From Patiria miniata (Eukaryota > Echinodermata > Asteroidea > Valvatida > Asterinidae), in contig NW_024037064.1 in the NCBI RefSeq assembly GCF_015706575.1, positions 4,835,427 through 4,899,426 of the forward strand: DNA of 64,000 bases. Direction: 5' to 3'. Both the position numbers and the translations under genes were made by a program. Each line of letters opens with the position of its first letter. Position 1 is the stretch's first letter. The notes under the pieces were generated by a model that ran no database searches, was not told the DNA's origin, and saw only the letters and a list, made by a program, of their open reading frames with translations. Positions 44,560-56,820 of the stretch are shown here, piece by piece.

Positions 44560-46330
44560 ATAACACTAGACTTATGTTTGTGGGCAAACACAGGGCTGTT
44601 TCGGTAACTTTTGTTCGACATATGTGACATATTTTCAAGACCATCCAGGAAGGATGTAGGTATACTAAATTGTGGCATATAAATATGTGATGACAGTCTC
44701 ATAGGGCTTTAAATTATTACATCCCATGTTACGTAATGACATCCTGATGACGTCACATTAATTTTCATCTGAAATTAACTATAACAACCTGCTGCTAGAG
44801 GGCGCTCTAACATTTCATGACGTCACCGTTAATTTAGAATAAACAAGCCACAACATACATCATTGAAAGCAATTCCACATCTTTAACCAATTTCAAATTA
44901 CAAGTCACTTCCAGTTTCAACAAGAAGGAAGGGTCATGTGATTTTGCGCATAATATCAAAATTGAAGACCCTGGATTATTCTATCAATTCCCGCAAAACT
45001 CAAGTTTAGGTTTCTCACGGTTGATTTTATATTGATTTTCATAGATTAGATCTACATACATTAATCTATAACGTAACGTCACATTTATATCATCGTGACG
45101 TCACTTAAATTTCATCTATAACACATCCCTTTCTAAAAATGTACATGCCAGGTTTCAACCAAATCGGACCTGCAGTTTTGGAGATATAGGCTTTCAAAAT
45201 ATGAACCCATATTGTGAAGTCACGTGACTGGTGATGTCATGATGACACAGCAGCAGGTGCTGGTCTAAGCGTGTGCCAAAGGCAATCGGGTTGATTTTAG
45301 TGCCCAAAGTGCTGGGCACAATGAAAACGTGTACAAATGCTATGGACAAAAGTCTGAAAAAGAAAAAAACAAGAACAAAAAAATAACTTTAAAGAAACCT
45401 AGACTGATGTTTGTGGACAAAAACAGGGCTGTTTTGGATTTTTTTTGTGGCAAGTGACCATGGAAAGTTTCATGTATAAGTTACATCCAGGAACTAGTGA
45501 ATATAATATGTGATTACATTCCCATAGGGCTTTGATTTTTGACATCACATGTGACGTCATAATGTCATGATGACGTCACATCAATTTTCATCTATAACTA
45601 TATTTTGTTTGTAAATAACAACTAAGCCATAGCATACATCGTTGAAAGCAAGTTCACATCTTTCACCAATTTTAAATTTCAAGGCACTTCCGGTTCAACC
45701 GGAAGGAAGGGTCACGTGATTTTGCACATAATATAAAAAAAATGAAGACCCTGGATTATTCTATCCATTCCTGTAAACGTCAAGTTCAGGTCTCTTACGG
45801 TTGATTGTATATAGATTTTCAAAGATCTATTAATCTTTAACGTGATGTCACGTGACCCATGATGACGTCATCGTGACGTCACTTCAATTTTCATCTATAA
45901 CACATCCCGGTTTAGGTACATACCAACTTTCAACCCCATAGGACCTGTACGGTAGTTCAGGAGATATAGGCCTTCAAAATATATTTATTTTATATGACGT
46001 CATATGTCACATGATGACGTTGTCATGACGTCGAGTATTCATCTATAAGACATCCTGGTCTAGGTAAATACCAACTTTCAACCCAATCGGACCTGCAGTT
46101 GTGGAGATAGAGCCCATCTGTCAGATCTAGCCGAATTCTGCTAGAAAATGGTCACAACAGAAAAATTGCATATAATGTGACGTCACGTGACACATGATGC
46201 TGGTCTAAGTGTGTGCCGAGTATAAAGGCAATCCGGTTGATTTTAGAGGCCAAAGTGCCAGTAACAAAAAAACTTGTACAAATGCTATGGGCAAAAATGA
46301 CTGGAAAAAAAGAAGAAAAAAAAATCTTAA
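44560..46330. repeat. Two tandem units of about 0.85 kb rich in TGACGTCA
   Basis: Unit 1 (about 44560-45360) and unit 2 (about 45400-46330) share AGGGCTGTTT, CCGGTTCAACCGGAAGG-type sequence, AAGACCCTGGATTATTCTAT, TCGGACCTGCAGTT and GCTGGTCTAAG. The palindrome TGACGTCA or a near match occurs about ten times, often in ATGATGACGTCA context. A related block lies at 57950-59080. There is no coding potential. It lies in intron 2 of TRIM copy C. Confidence 0.75.
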
Positions 46331-47218
46331 CGAAAACAAGGCTGTTTTGGCCAGTTGCCAAAACAGCCAATAAAAACCATGAGGGCACCAGTGTAGCTTA
46401 AGTAAGCTCTAGCGGCATGTTTGAATAAGTTATATTTTTTTTCTTGGTATTTAAAGACCATTTGTCAACAATTTTTCAAATTGCTCATAAATATTCTTTG
46501 GACAATAAAAATACTTTCTCAAATTTCATAATGCTGACCTCATCAGACTAGAAGTCAATGTCGGGAAACTTTGGAAAAGATGCATTTAAGCCAGAAGTTA
46601 CTTGACAAGTAAATAATAGTTTTTGAACGCTTGGACTAAAAATGCTTAAGTTCATTTCTTCCTTTTTTCTCTCTAAAACATACAACTGACGAATGTACTG
46701 TACCATAGTTTCACGCCCAACCACCCATTTTTTATAGACAAATGCAAACCTCAAGTAAATTCTGACATACAGCAGGCATTAGTGTACTTTGCAAGAACTG
46801 AGTTATTAATTCAAAGTTTTAAACTTTTGATAACTAAAAATTGCTCTATATTTTGTTCAATGCTTCATTTGAAAATCTAATAACTTTTTTTAGCTAAAAA
46901 ATAAACAGTTAAATACAAGACTAAATATATTTGTAAGGTTTGAACCATGAGAATAGCACAGAGAGTACATGTACATCGAGGTACAGGTACAGGCACATGT
47001 TCATGTATTTGCAAACAGAGTCTCCAAGACGTGCCAGTTATTCACAACATGTATGGTGGTTGGAGACAACACAATGTTGATGTACTACTTGTACATGACC
47101 GGGCTTTGAGGCAGGCCATGTATTCATTAGGTATGTTGTATTTCATGGGGACTGAGAATAGTGACAGTGCATTTACATACTGTGCATATGTTACATTTGA
47201 GTTCTTCTTTACCCACAG

Positions 47219-47850
47219 GTCCACTGGCAGTTGCAGCCATCCACAATCCTGAGCAACGCTTGCTTGTGTTGGAAGATGGAAGCAAGTATGTCAAGGTGTT
47301 CAACATGAAGGACAACACTCTTGACTTCAAATTCCCAACGGTAGCACCGAGTGAGTTTGAGGAGACACAAGTGAACCTAAAGAGCACAACAGTCAGGACA
47401 AACGGTATTATTTTAGTAGGAGACATAGAAAGAATGGTGTGGACTGAACACAGACCCACTGATGGTGAGATCCTACACACCATACCAGTGCAGACTCCAC
47501 CTCAATTCCTGGCTGTTGATGACGACACTGATAGAGTTGTGGTCAGTGGATTCCACACAAAGAAAGTGGATATTACCGACTGTAAAGGTTCTATACACAC
47601 CACCATCAAACCAACTATCAATGGTGGGCCAGTGTGGTGTGATGGTGTATGCTGTGACAGCTCAGGCATCTACCTTGCAGTGGACCAAGGTGCAGCTGGC
47701 ACTGGTCATATTCACCACTATGACCAAGATGGCAGGTTTCTTGATTGCGTGGATCAGGGTCTGTGTTTCCCACTTGGAATCACATTCACATCCAATGGCC
47801 AGCTGGCAGTGGCTGAACACTACTTCATCAAGATGTATCACAAGGTGTGA
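47219..47850 (+). CDS. TRIM-NHL copy C, intact terminal exon (NHL repeats)
   Basis: The acceptor TTCTTTACCCACAG ends at 47218 in the same phase as in copy B. It encodes 209 whole residues of NHL propeller with RLLVLEDGSKYVKVFNM, FLAVDDDTDRVVVSGFHTKK, CDSSGIYLAVDQG and GITFTSNGQLAVAEHYFIKM, ending KV. No stop or frameshift is seen although the copy's own first exon is dead. It could still be used by splicing from the copy B donor at 16973, or be a recently orphaned exon. A possible poly(A) signal AATAAA is at 48032; the AATAAA of copy B at 34232 reads AATCAA here. Confidence 0.82.
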
Positions 47851-48094
47851 TGTCATCCAACATGACATTGGCTAGCAATCATCATCATCCCAACAGCAAA
47901 TGTTGAGGATGAAATTGTCCAGTTATTACAGCACCAATCAACATTCATGTCCCAGTCATATCACATCTCTCCTCAAAAATCCAAACTGCCAGATCCCTCT
48001 GATGTGAACCATTTTACCATACAAATTCTTAAATAAACAGTGCATCAATTACATTTTGTTACTATACAAAGTCTTATATAAACAGTGATTTGAC

Positions 48095-51000
48095 TACAGC
48101 TACATTAGATTTGATTGGGGGACAATTTGTTTTAATCTTACATGCATGATGACTTGAATCTATTGTTTGTCTAAATTAAAAGGTAAATTTGAAAGGAGAG
48201 GGGAGTTTAGTGGGTGTTGAGGTGTTTGAATGTAATGACCCCCGCCTCCTCAACCCAACACCCCTCCCTCACCCAGTACATGGATTGCCATCAATCTATC
48301 CAATACTTACCAACTTTCTGTGGTGTTTATAAAACCCCGGCTTCGTTGTGGCTTCCGCTTCATCTCTGGCTCTAGATTCCTAAGAATCCTACCACATTCA
48401 AACTCAGTGAAAATGCACCAACCATCCATTGGCCTTGTGTGACAGGATTTGGTGTCTGTAATGAAGAAAATGGACCAATATAAAGTTTACATCAGCGTAC
48501 AAAAATCATGAATCCCAAAGTCAAAGCCAGGGACAAAGCCAAGATTTCATAAACACAATTAAGATTCTTAAATTGTTCCTGATGGAAGTTGCTGTATATA
48601 TTCTGCTATCTTTTATAACAAAGACTAGAGAAATGTTTAGGATCATTTCATTCTTGAGATTTAACATTCTTAACATTTATTTTGAATAATTATAACTTTA
48701 CAAATGCTTTACTCAGTTCAATTTTGTGTTAGGATTAGTGTTCAAGATAATGCATTACTCAGTTCAAATACGTGCATATTAGTGTTCAAGATGATAAGCC
48801 TTTATTCACTCAGTTGATTTTGGTTACTTTTTTGCAGTTTCATGTACAGATTTAATTAATAAAACGCTGCTTTACAAGTCAATTGACTTGTCCAAATGTA
48901 TCCTAAAGATGAGTGACAAAGCTCATTCTATTAATGTGGTTTCAGATCTTCATTCACAGAATGGAGAATTGTGTTGACATTGTTCATGAAGTTTATATCT
49001 TGACCTCATCAGAGGCTCTGCAATCTGCATAGTAGAAGCCAAAGCTGGAGACAAAGCCAAGATTTTGTAAACTCCCTGAGATTCTGAAATGTGTTCCTAA
49101 TGAAATCTACATGTACATGTAGTCCATTATATATTGTACTTTTGATAATAGAAATTTTGAGACAGTTTTACAACCACTTCATCCTTGAGATGTAACCATA
49201 CTACAAGTATTTTGTGAAATAGTATTGTTTGAATTCATTTTAAGCATACGCATCACCATGATAGTTAGTACTCATATTACTGTTCAATATATGTAAGCCT
49301 TTATTTACTCAGCTTTGACATTACTTTTTGCAGTTTCTGTTTATGCATTTGAATTTACGATGCATTTACATGTATATTGAAGGTAATTTACTAATTGAAA
49401 TGTTTGCTAAAAACGAGTGAAAATTAATTTAGTTTCCTGTCTTAATTTACAGAATTAAGACTCATGTTTACAAGAATGTTTTTATCTTGATTTGAAATTT
49501 TGTTGACATTTTTTTTTGACTGTTAAATATCCCTTCAGTTTGAATGATTAGAAATCAATTTGACTGAAGCTGAATTTCAGAAAGCTAAACGGCGTAAGTT
49601 GCCTTGATTTTGGCCGGATAGCCACCTTGAAAAGGTCCCACACAAATAGCAAATTTCTAATCTAAGGTTTTTTCCTTACAAACCAAATAGATTTCCTCGT
49701 CTTTTCAAGAATTTAATTGCACATCTCTGTTTTCATTGTTTTGCAGTTTTTGTTCCAATTTCAGAAAACTTGGAAATCATAAAAAAAAATCAACTTCAGT
49801 TTGGGTTTCAGCAAAAAATTATGAATTTGTTTGCAAAGTATCAATCTTATTGTAATAATTAAATGTTCAAGTAGACTTTTAAGTGTTTAACAATTCACCA
49901 CTTTATGTAGATCTTAGTAGTCACAACAAGACTTTGTAAACTCCCTTTATGTATATTCTTCAATTTGTTCGTAATAGAACATACATCTACTCATTGTAAA
50001 CTGTGCTATCTCTATATTACATTTTATGATTATAGAAATTACAGCCTGTACAATTTTAATTATTCTGTTTTCCTGTTAACTTCACTTTTTAAAGCCATGT
50101 AAGATCATTTGCAATTACCCAGATAAGTACCTACCGATTAAATGACAGAAACCTCAAAGTGAAGATAGGACTGGTAACAAATACCCTGTGAAATAATTCC
50201 ATCTGAAATGATATTGTCAGAAAACAAACATTGAAGGTGGTTTCAAAATGGAATGCCTACAGAATCCAGTTACGAGATCCAAAGACTTGTGCATTATGTT
50301 TTCTCTGTTTTCTCCAAAATGTATAGTAGCCACTCAGCTAAGACTTGAACAGAATGCGTGTTATGCATCCTACATGAAATATTGAGCACTTTTGTTGCTT
50401 CGGAGATAAAAACCCTGTAAAAGGCAAATGATTCAATGCACAATGTACCTTTAAGCATACACAAACTATAAAAGTTAATCAAGATTACTTTAAAAATTAG
50501 TCTTTTAATATTCACTCAGTTTCTTAAAAAAAAAGAGTTTAGTATTTTTTTTGTAGTTTTTATAGAAATTATGTTTACTGTTATTATCTACAAGCTTTGT
50601 ACATTTACATTTATATCAATGAAACACTAATGTGGATGATCATTTAATCATCAAAATGTCTGCTAAAGATGAGCACAAATACTTATCCTATTAATTTGGT
50701 TTCCTGTCTGAATTCACAGAATAAAGACTTGTGTAAACTTTACTCCCAAGGGATAATCTTGATGGGAATTTTTATTATTTTTCTTTGAAGGTTTAAATTC
50801 TTCAAGTGGGTCATTCTATAAATTTGGGGTCCACTTTTTTTCCCGTCCCTGTTACATCTGACATCTATGATTGTATCATTCTGATGCACTCCTTAAAGCA
50901 GTCATCCTCCAAGAGTGATTATGAATAGCAAACTACCTACCCAACAAATAAAACATCATTTGAAGTCATTCTTAATGATGCTTGAATGGCAAATTACAAA

Positions 51001-51905
51001 GTACCAAGGTAACAGGGACGGGAAAAATGTCACACTTTGGACCCCAAATTTATAGAATGACCCAAGTGTGAAAGGTTGCCACTCATTGTAACAAATGTTC
51101 AAATCAATGGTATTGAATTTCAGGAAGCTATGGCCTCCGTTGCCTTGATTTTGGCCTGACTACCTCCTTGAAATGTCCTTGCCTTTTCAAGAATTAAATT
51201 CCAGACCTCTGTTTTCATTGTTTTACCTATTTGGTTGCAATTTCAGCAAACTTCAAAACAAAGGAAAGAATTACCCCCTCATACAGTTTGAGTTTCAGCA
51301 AAGAATTATTACATTTTGATGACACTTTTCAAAGTCTGTTGTAACAATTAAATATTCAAATTGACTTGTAAAATCAAATGTTTGAAATGAAATGAACAGA
51401 AATAAATTCATTCATTTATTCAGAATAAGAATTCACTCACCACTCCTTGTATTCTTTGAAGTCGCTCAAGCCTTGAAATATCTATTGTTATTCCACTTGG
51501 AACCCTCAACCCCAAAGAAACCCACAAAGTGAAGTCTCCTGAATCCAACAGAATCCCACAACTCAGATGAACCATACAACAGAAATGGACCACTGTGGAA
51601 TTTGCTTGAAACTATCACACGTGGTTGAATGTGTTAATAACTTTAATTTTTCCCACGTTTCGGCAATAACAACATTCATCAATTATTTTTGGATTACCTT
51701 TGCTTGATACATAAATATGCAGTCAATTTTATGAGTAGATTCCAGCTGGCCATAAAAAATTCAGAATTCTTGGACCAGTCTGCAAGTCTTCATAGCCGCA
51801 CGACAAGGTCAATGGTTTCACCTTTTCAACAGATCCCCCAACAATTAAAAATGTCACAGTGCCCTCTATTGGCGATGGCTCTCCCTCCCTTAATTATTGA
51901 GCATC
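48095..51905 (+). repeat. Conserved downstream block, copy C
   Basis: This is the third copy of the non-coding block following NHL exons (see 1640-5090 and 34398-37860). It is interrupted by a 258-bp MITE at 50807-51064 that is absent from the other two copies, giving an empty site for comparison. Confidence 0.85.
50807..51064. mobile_element. 258-bp MITE with exact terminal inverted repeats
   Basis: The left end (50807-50833, starting TGGGTCATTCTATAAATTTG) and the right end (51038-51064) are exact inverted repeats of 27 bases. The empty site in block copy A reads TTCTTCAAGTGTGAAAGG. Flanks allow either AAGT as a 4-bp duplication or AG as a 2-bp one. A related copy lies at 5326-5512. Confidence 0.85.
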
Positions 51906-52164
51906 TGTCATTTTACCCACCACTTATTATGATTTAATAGACACCAGGGACAGGAGTAACTTAGCCCAATATGCACGTCTAGATGAATGGGATTCAATTT
52001 GGTTTTTTGATTTTCAGTTTTACCATCCCCTGGGGCAGCAGGGGGAGACAACTCCTTCCCAAACATTTTGCTTTTTTTATTTTGAAAGGAAACGAAGATG
52101 CCACCTCCTCACAGCTCTAATATGAGCAGCGTTACTCGGTTTTGATAACGTAATTATTGTCTAG

Positions 52165-52412
52165 CAGGGCCCAATTTCTTGGCTCTGCTTGCAGTTAGCC
52201 CTGCTTACAATAGCAGAAAATTCTGTGCTTTTGGTAAGCGTATTTCACACGTTATCCTGGAATTTTGGCTTCTGCGTATGCGTACATCCCGTATATAAGG
52301 ATTATGTGCTTACATGATTAGCACAACATTTTTTCTGCTGGCGCTGTTAGCACAAAATGGTGATCGTAAGCACGGAATTCTGTGGTGAGCAGAGCAACGA
52401 AATTGGGCCCTA
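52165..52412. mobile_element. 248-bp TIR element, hAT-like ends
   Basis: The left end CAGGGCCCAATTTCTTGGCT and the right end reverse complement TAGGGCCCAATTTCGTTGCT are inverted repeats, and GTGCTTAC/GTAAGCAC further in also pair. The CAGGG start resembles hAT termini, but an exact 8-bp duplication was not found. Confidence 0.65.
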
Positions 52413-53700
52413 GTCAAATCCAGCATTGACTCCATGGGTGCATTTCCTTCACTAACCCTTGGCCGTGATGAACATAATGACGCTGACCGGCAATTCAGAG
52501 CATACTGCGTGCCTATTTCGAAAACTGCACGCCCTATATGCGCTTGCATGCTAGGCACATCACGTCAAGTACGATGAGCCTTTCTACAAAACTGTGATGC
52601 CTGAACATTATGGGAGCCTCATTTTTCGCATCCAAAAACCTATATCTTCGGTTGTAAAGGGACGAAAGAGGTGCGTACATTTAAATACAAATCCTTGCTT
52701 AATAGCGCGAGGTAGAAACCTCATGTTTGAAAGGATTGATTCGAAAAAAAAACTTCATTCAATATTTTAAGCACTGCGTCGCACGTTAGATACATCGACT
52801 GCAGTCGTAATATATAAGTGCCACTATTTGACACATTTAAATTACACAATTCCAGGGGTTAAGATTGCGCAAGGCATGATGGGAAACAACATGGCGCAGC
52901 AAGATCGTACCCATGGAAATGAGGTTGGGTCATATCATGCCACATTGAATGTAGTGCTATTGTGTGATATGTCCAAAATTATGCTTATTGAACAGCGCCC
53001 CCAATAGTCAGATGGTGTTCAGCCATTAACTAACCCCCCCCCCCCCAACATCAAAACAACTGTGAGATTTCACAAGTTCAAAATTTCACAAATCATTCAT
53101 CTTTTCTTCATAGTTTGTCTAAGTTTCAGTCTTGATACATGTATAAATGATGTAGTCTCAGAGTTGGAGGTCTGGACTAACATTGGACATTGGGTTGGGT
53201 TGAGCAGGCCAAACATGCCCTGGAACACTATATCGAAAAATGACCTGACCCGAAAACAATTCAGGGAAAACTGACCTGAAACCGAACCGACCCGAACAAA
53301 TAAAACCCATCCAAATATCTGTCTTTGGCAAATTGTTCTATATCTCATGAACACTGTGGCCACTTTTTGTGGCTGAACTTAGCTGCATCGCGTGAATGTT
53401 TATATACATGCAGTCATCTCTCAGTGACGAATCATACCGTACGGTCAACACTCCTAACGTGACCTACCAGTAGGTATACATGTTACAGACTGTGCATGAT
53501 AGAAATGTTTTCGGTTTTTTCAGGCTATTTCAGAGTTTTCACAAGATGGCTTAACCGATCCGATCCGACCCAAAATTTGCAATATCAAAACTGAAAACAG
53601 ACCTGACCCTACTGAATTAATGGAAAAACAACTGAACCTAGGTCAGTTTTCAGGTAGGGTCAGTTTGGGTTTTGGGTTGGGTTTGCAGAACATTAGTCTG
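52413..53700. other. Non-coding stretch
   Basis: No gene is visible. CATGATGGGAAACAACATGG at 52877 has the look of a core-promoter element but no exon follows. A C-run lies at 53035-53047. Repeated GACCTGAACC/GGTCAG-type words fill 53220-53690. Confidence 0.4.
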
Positions 53701-53721
53701 GGGTACATCATTGCAGACATC

Positions 53722-53957
53722 AGGGGCGGAAACTCTGTCAGGAAATGCATGGATATGGAGGTGGGGGGGGGGGGTGATATTGAAGTAAAGGCGTGCCCCT
53801 GCTATAAGGTGTCCGGGGCATGCCCCAGCCTCCCCCATTCTAAGACAATTTGAGAATAAATTTAGCACCATTTTACTAGTATCACATTTGTCAAAGGCTG
53901 AATTGGGGTGGGGGGCAGGTAGTTGTAACTCCCCCTCCCCCATTAGATCCACTATTG
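53722..53957. mobile_element. Possible hAT-like MITE
   Basis: The left end CAGGGGCGGAAACTC and the right end reverse complement CAATAGTGGATCTAATGGGG are loosely inverted and resemble the GGGCGGATC termini of the 31312 element. G-run and C-rich segments inside are also similar. The duplication is not clear. Confidence 0.35.
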
Positions 53958-56583
53958 TGCATCATCCCCTGATTACATTCCTCAATAACTGACTTAAGTT
54001 GTACTTACATGAGATTGTTTATCTGCAGTAGATTGACAAAGATGGCTGGTAGCAGGCTGGCTGTATCTGTCTTTCTCCCTGGCTGGGTGAGTCAGGACTG
54101 TTGAAAGGTTGCCATAATCTAGGATGCCATGAAGGTTCTGATGTCTCTCATGGAAATCTCTTCAGAAATCCACTGTCTAAGCCCAGCTCAATGGGTTATC
54201 ATTCTCAATATGAATTACTCTCAACTCTGGAGTAGGCGATGTTCCCAAAGTGTGGACAGAAGCGCACTGTCAAAAAAAAGTAGACATGTTTCAAGTGTTT
54301 CATTATGCAGGGTTTCATTTAGATCACATGATGCATTCTTATTACAGTTTCCTATGTCACTGTTCTGGGCATTCAGGCAGCTTGGGTTCCTACACTCTGC
54401 CTTGACTTGTCTCATGTTGAACTCAAATACAGAAAATACAGGCAAACTCTTGAAACACTGAAAACACAGACTATCAAAAACAGAATGTGACATTGGTGGC
54501 ATTGCTACAGCTCTTTGGGTATGGACTCCTTGCACAAGTACCCCCTCAACGGTTACAAAGGAGAGTTGGGGAGACCACTTGAATGCATTGCCAACAGCGC
54601 CTGGCACTCATGTGAAGATGTTACAGGTTGGATAGGATTCAGAATAAAATAAGTCATGCATACTTTGCGCAGTCCCCACATGAACCAGTATGAGCATGTC
54701 CCTCCCACTGGGGCTCTCAAAAGTGCTGCAAAGATCTTGAGAAAATGAGGCATCAGATCAAATCATATGCAATGATCACTGTCAGGCAAAGTCACTTACA
54801 TGTACTGGCTGACAGTCAGGCATCGACTGGCTTGTTCATCAGGCTATAGTTCCAAACCACTCAGTTGGGTTTCACATTCAGTTGGCTTGAAGGACTGCAC
54901 TGGCTGGCCAACTGACTGGCAGACTGACAGACAGGTAGTCATCAATGGTCAGAAGAGATGAAAGTCTCATGTTGCTCAACTGACATCTATTCAATTCTGA
55001 AAAACAAAAATCAACCCAACAAAATTATCATTGGCAGTTTGGAAGTTTATCCTGAACAGGTTGGAAATGATGATTTGGCTGGTACTTTGGCACATTGCTG
55101 GCTGTGACTTAGCCTGTACATGTACATGTAAGCCATGGACCATTTACAGTTCTGATTGTTTCTCTGTAATATGGCTGGAGTTACATACAGCCTTCTTGAC
55201 AGAAATCAACATGAATGGGCATTTTGAGATGGAATAGAAATTATCTGATTTTCAGCCTCACTTCTGCTAAGAACTGCTTGTTCATCTGACCTCAAATTTC
55301 CAAACAATTAAAATATAAAAATTCTGGGTTGTCTGGCCTGTGAAATCTAAATCACACTGAATTTACATCCGAGATAAAATTATATTACGCTAAATTGTCT
55401 CTGCTTGGAAGTAACATTGTTAAAGAATTTAGTTGGGTTTGTTGACCTACCGAAGTACAGACAGCAAAACAATTATGACACAGGATCGTAATGAGAATGA
55501 AAGACTAGGCTTATCAAGTCAAGGGACAAAATGGGATGTGTGAAAGAACAGAAAGCATTATAATTTACAACCTATTGAAAATATTGCCAATTGATGACTA
55601 TTGCCAAAATCTGACCTCAACTTCTGTTTAATCGATGGTACATTTAACTATTGAGTCAATTCTAACACAGGAGTCTGTGACTCCAGTATTTGGTGCCCTG
55701 AACGTGAACTAGGGATACCTATGGATACCGTTGAATTGGCACTCCACAGAACCAAATTGTTTGCTCAGTCAGGCCGAAATCACTAGAGCAGGAAACAAAC
55801 TCTCTTTTTTCAACCTAACTTTTCACTCTCAAGGAGTGATTAAAATCAAAGGTGTTATGTGCAAAGTTTGTTCCTCAGAATTTACTCTTTCATGTGATAC
55901 CAAAATCAAAACTGTATGCGCAAAAACAAGAAAGTTTTAATCTCTGTTTTTATCTGGGGCCTTTTTATCAAACTGCAAGCCATTTCACCGCACGAGCAAA
56001 GGCACTCCATACCTCAAATTGAACTCTGAAGCAGGTCACTCAAGTTTTGTAAAGGGACCAATTTGAATACACCACAATGGATTGAAAAACTCTCTTTCAG
56101 TTGGTTGATGAGGTATGCATGGGTGCGGCAAACATACCAGCAATGCCAGCTTGGTGTAAAGCAGTGAATATCTGTGTTGAGGGTGTTTAGTGTGTTATTT
56201 CCTCGTCCACTACATAGTCGCCTATGGTAAGGAAGGGTGAAATCAGAGTGAACAACTTGACTTGGAGGAATTTGTTGGGATTTTAAAGGAAATATCTGCA
56301 GTTGTGAGGTGAGTTGATTATATTAACTGATATTTATTGAATGAGTAGCCTCAAGACCAGAGGAATTGCAGTTTGCTTTAGACTGCTGACTGTGCAGTAG
56401 TTGTTTCTACAAAGTAATTTGATTCATGGGGAAACTTACTGATCTCAAATATTTGAGTTCCAATCCATAAGTGCAAAAATCAAGTTGGAAGGCAAGTATG
56501 ATCTGTTCGTTCAAAAATTAAATACCATCCATTTTTCAAAGTTTTTTTACACTATTATATAATCAATTTTCGTTTAAAAATTA
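53958..56583. other. Non-coding stretch between array units C and D
   Basis: Stretch 54425-54625 repeats 6320-6530. Other parts show no ORF conserved elsewhere in the window and no repeat edge. Confidence 0.45.
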
Positions 56584-56680
56584 AATCAGCCCCTATCTTG
56601 AGTGTGACATCTGCCCAGACAGATACACTCAGCCAAAGGTGATGGATAACCAGCACAGTATGCCTGGAGAAATTACTAAA
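56584..56680 (+). pseudogene. Remnant of a TRIM RING exon
   Basis: The frame reads ISPYLECDICPDRYTQPKVM then DNQHSMPGEIT, clearly the RING start of the TRIM family (compare 15886 onward). The segment carrying the FCQKC cysteines is deleted and similarity ends after about 100 bases. It is a fourth trace of coding exon 1 and marks another decayed unit between copies C and D. Confidence 0.75.
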
Positions 56681-56734
56681 AATATATGCATTAGTAAACA
56701 ATTGTAGTTTCAATGCACTGTTTGAGTGTTTCAA

Positions 56735-56820
56735 CATTATGTTGGTCCCCTCCTCTAAAACTCTGCACTTTCACACTCCCACAAAGGTTTGTCTAGATTG
56801 AGGACTTCCCGTTGTCTTTC
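56735..56820 (+). repeat. Upstream block of array unit D
   Basis: CCCCTCCTCTAAAACTCTGC and the following bases match 10325-10405 before copy B. The match resumes after the fold-back element at 57867 (TCTGATGGCTTTTGTTTGGG), giving an empty-site comparison. Confidence 0.7.

Noticed and set aside
52870..52920. Core promoter with initiator near CATGATGGGAAACAACATGG
   Set aside because: No exon, donor or conserved duplicate supports transcription from here.
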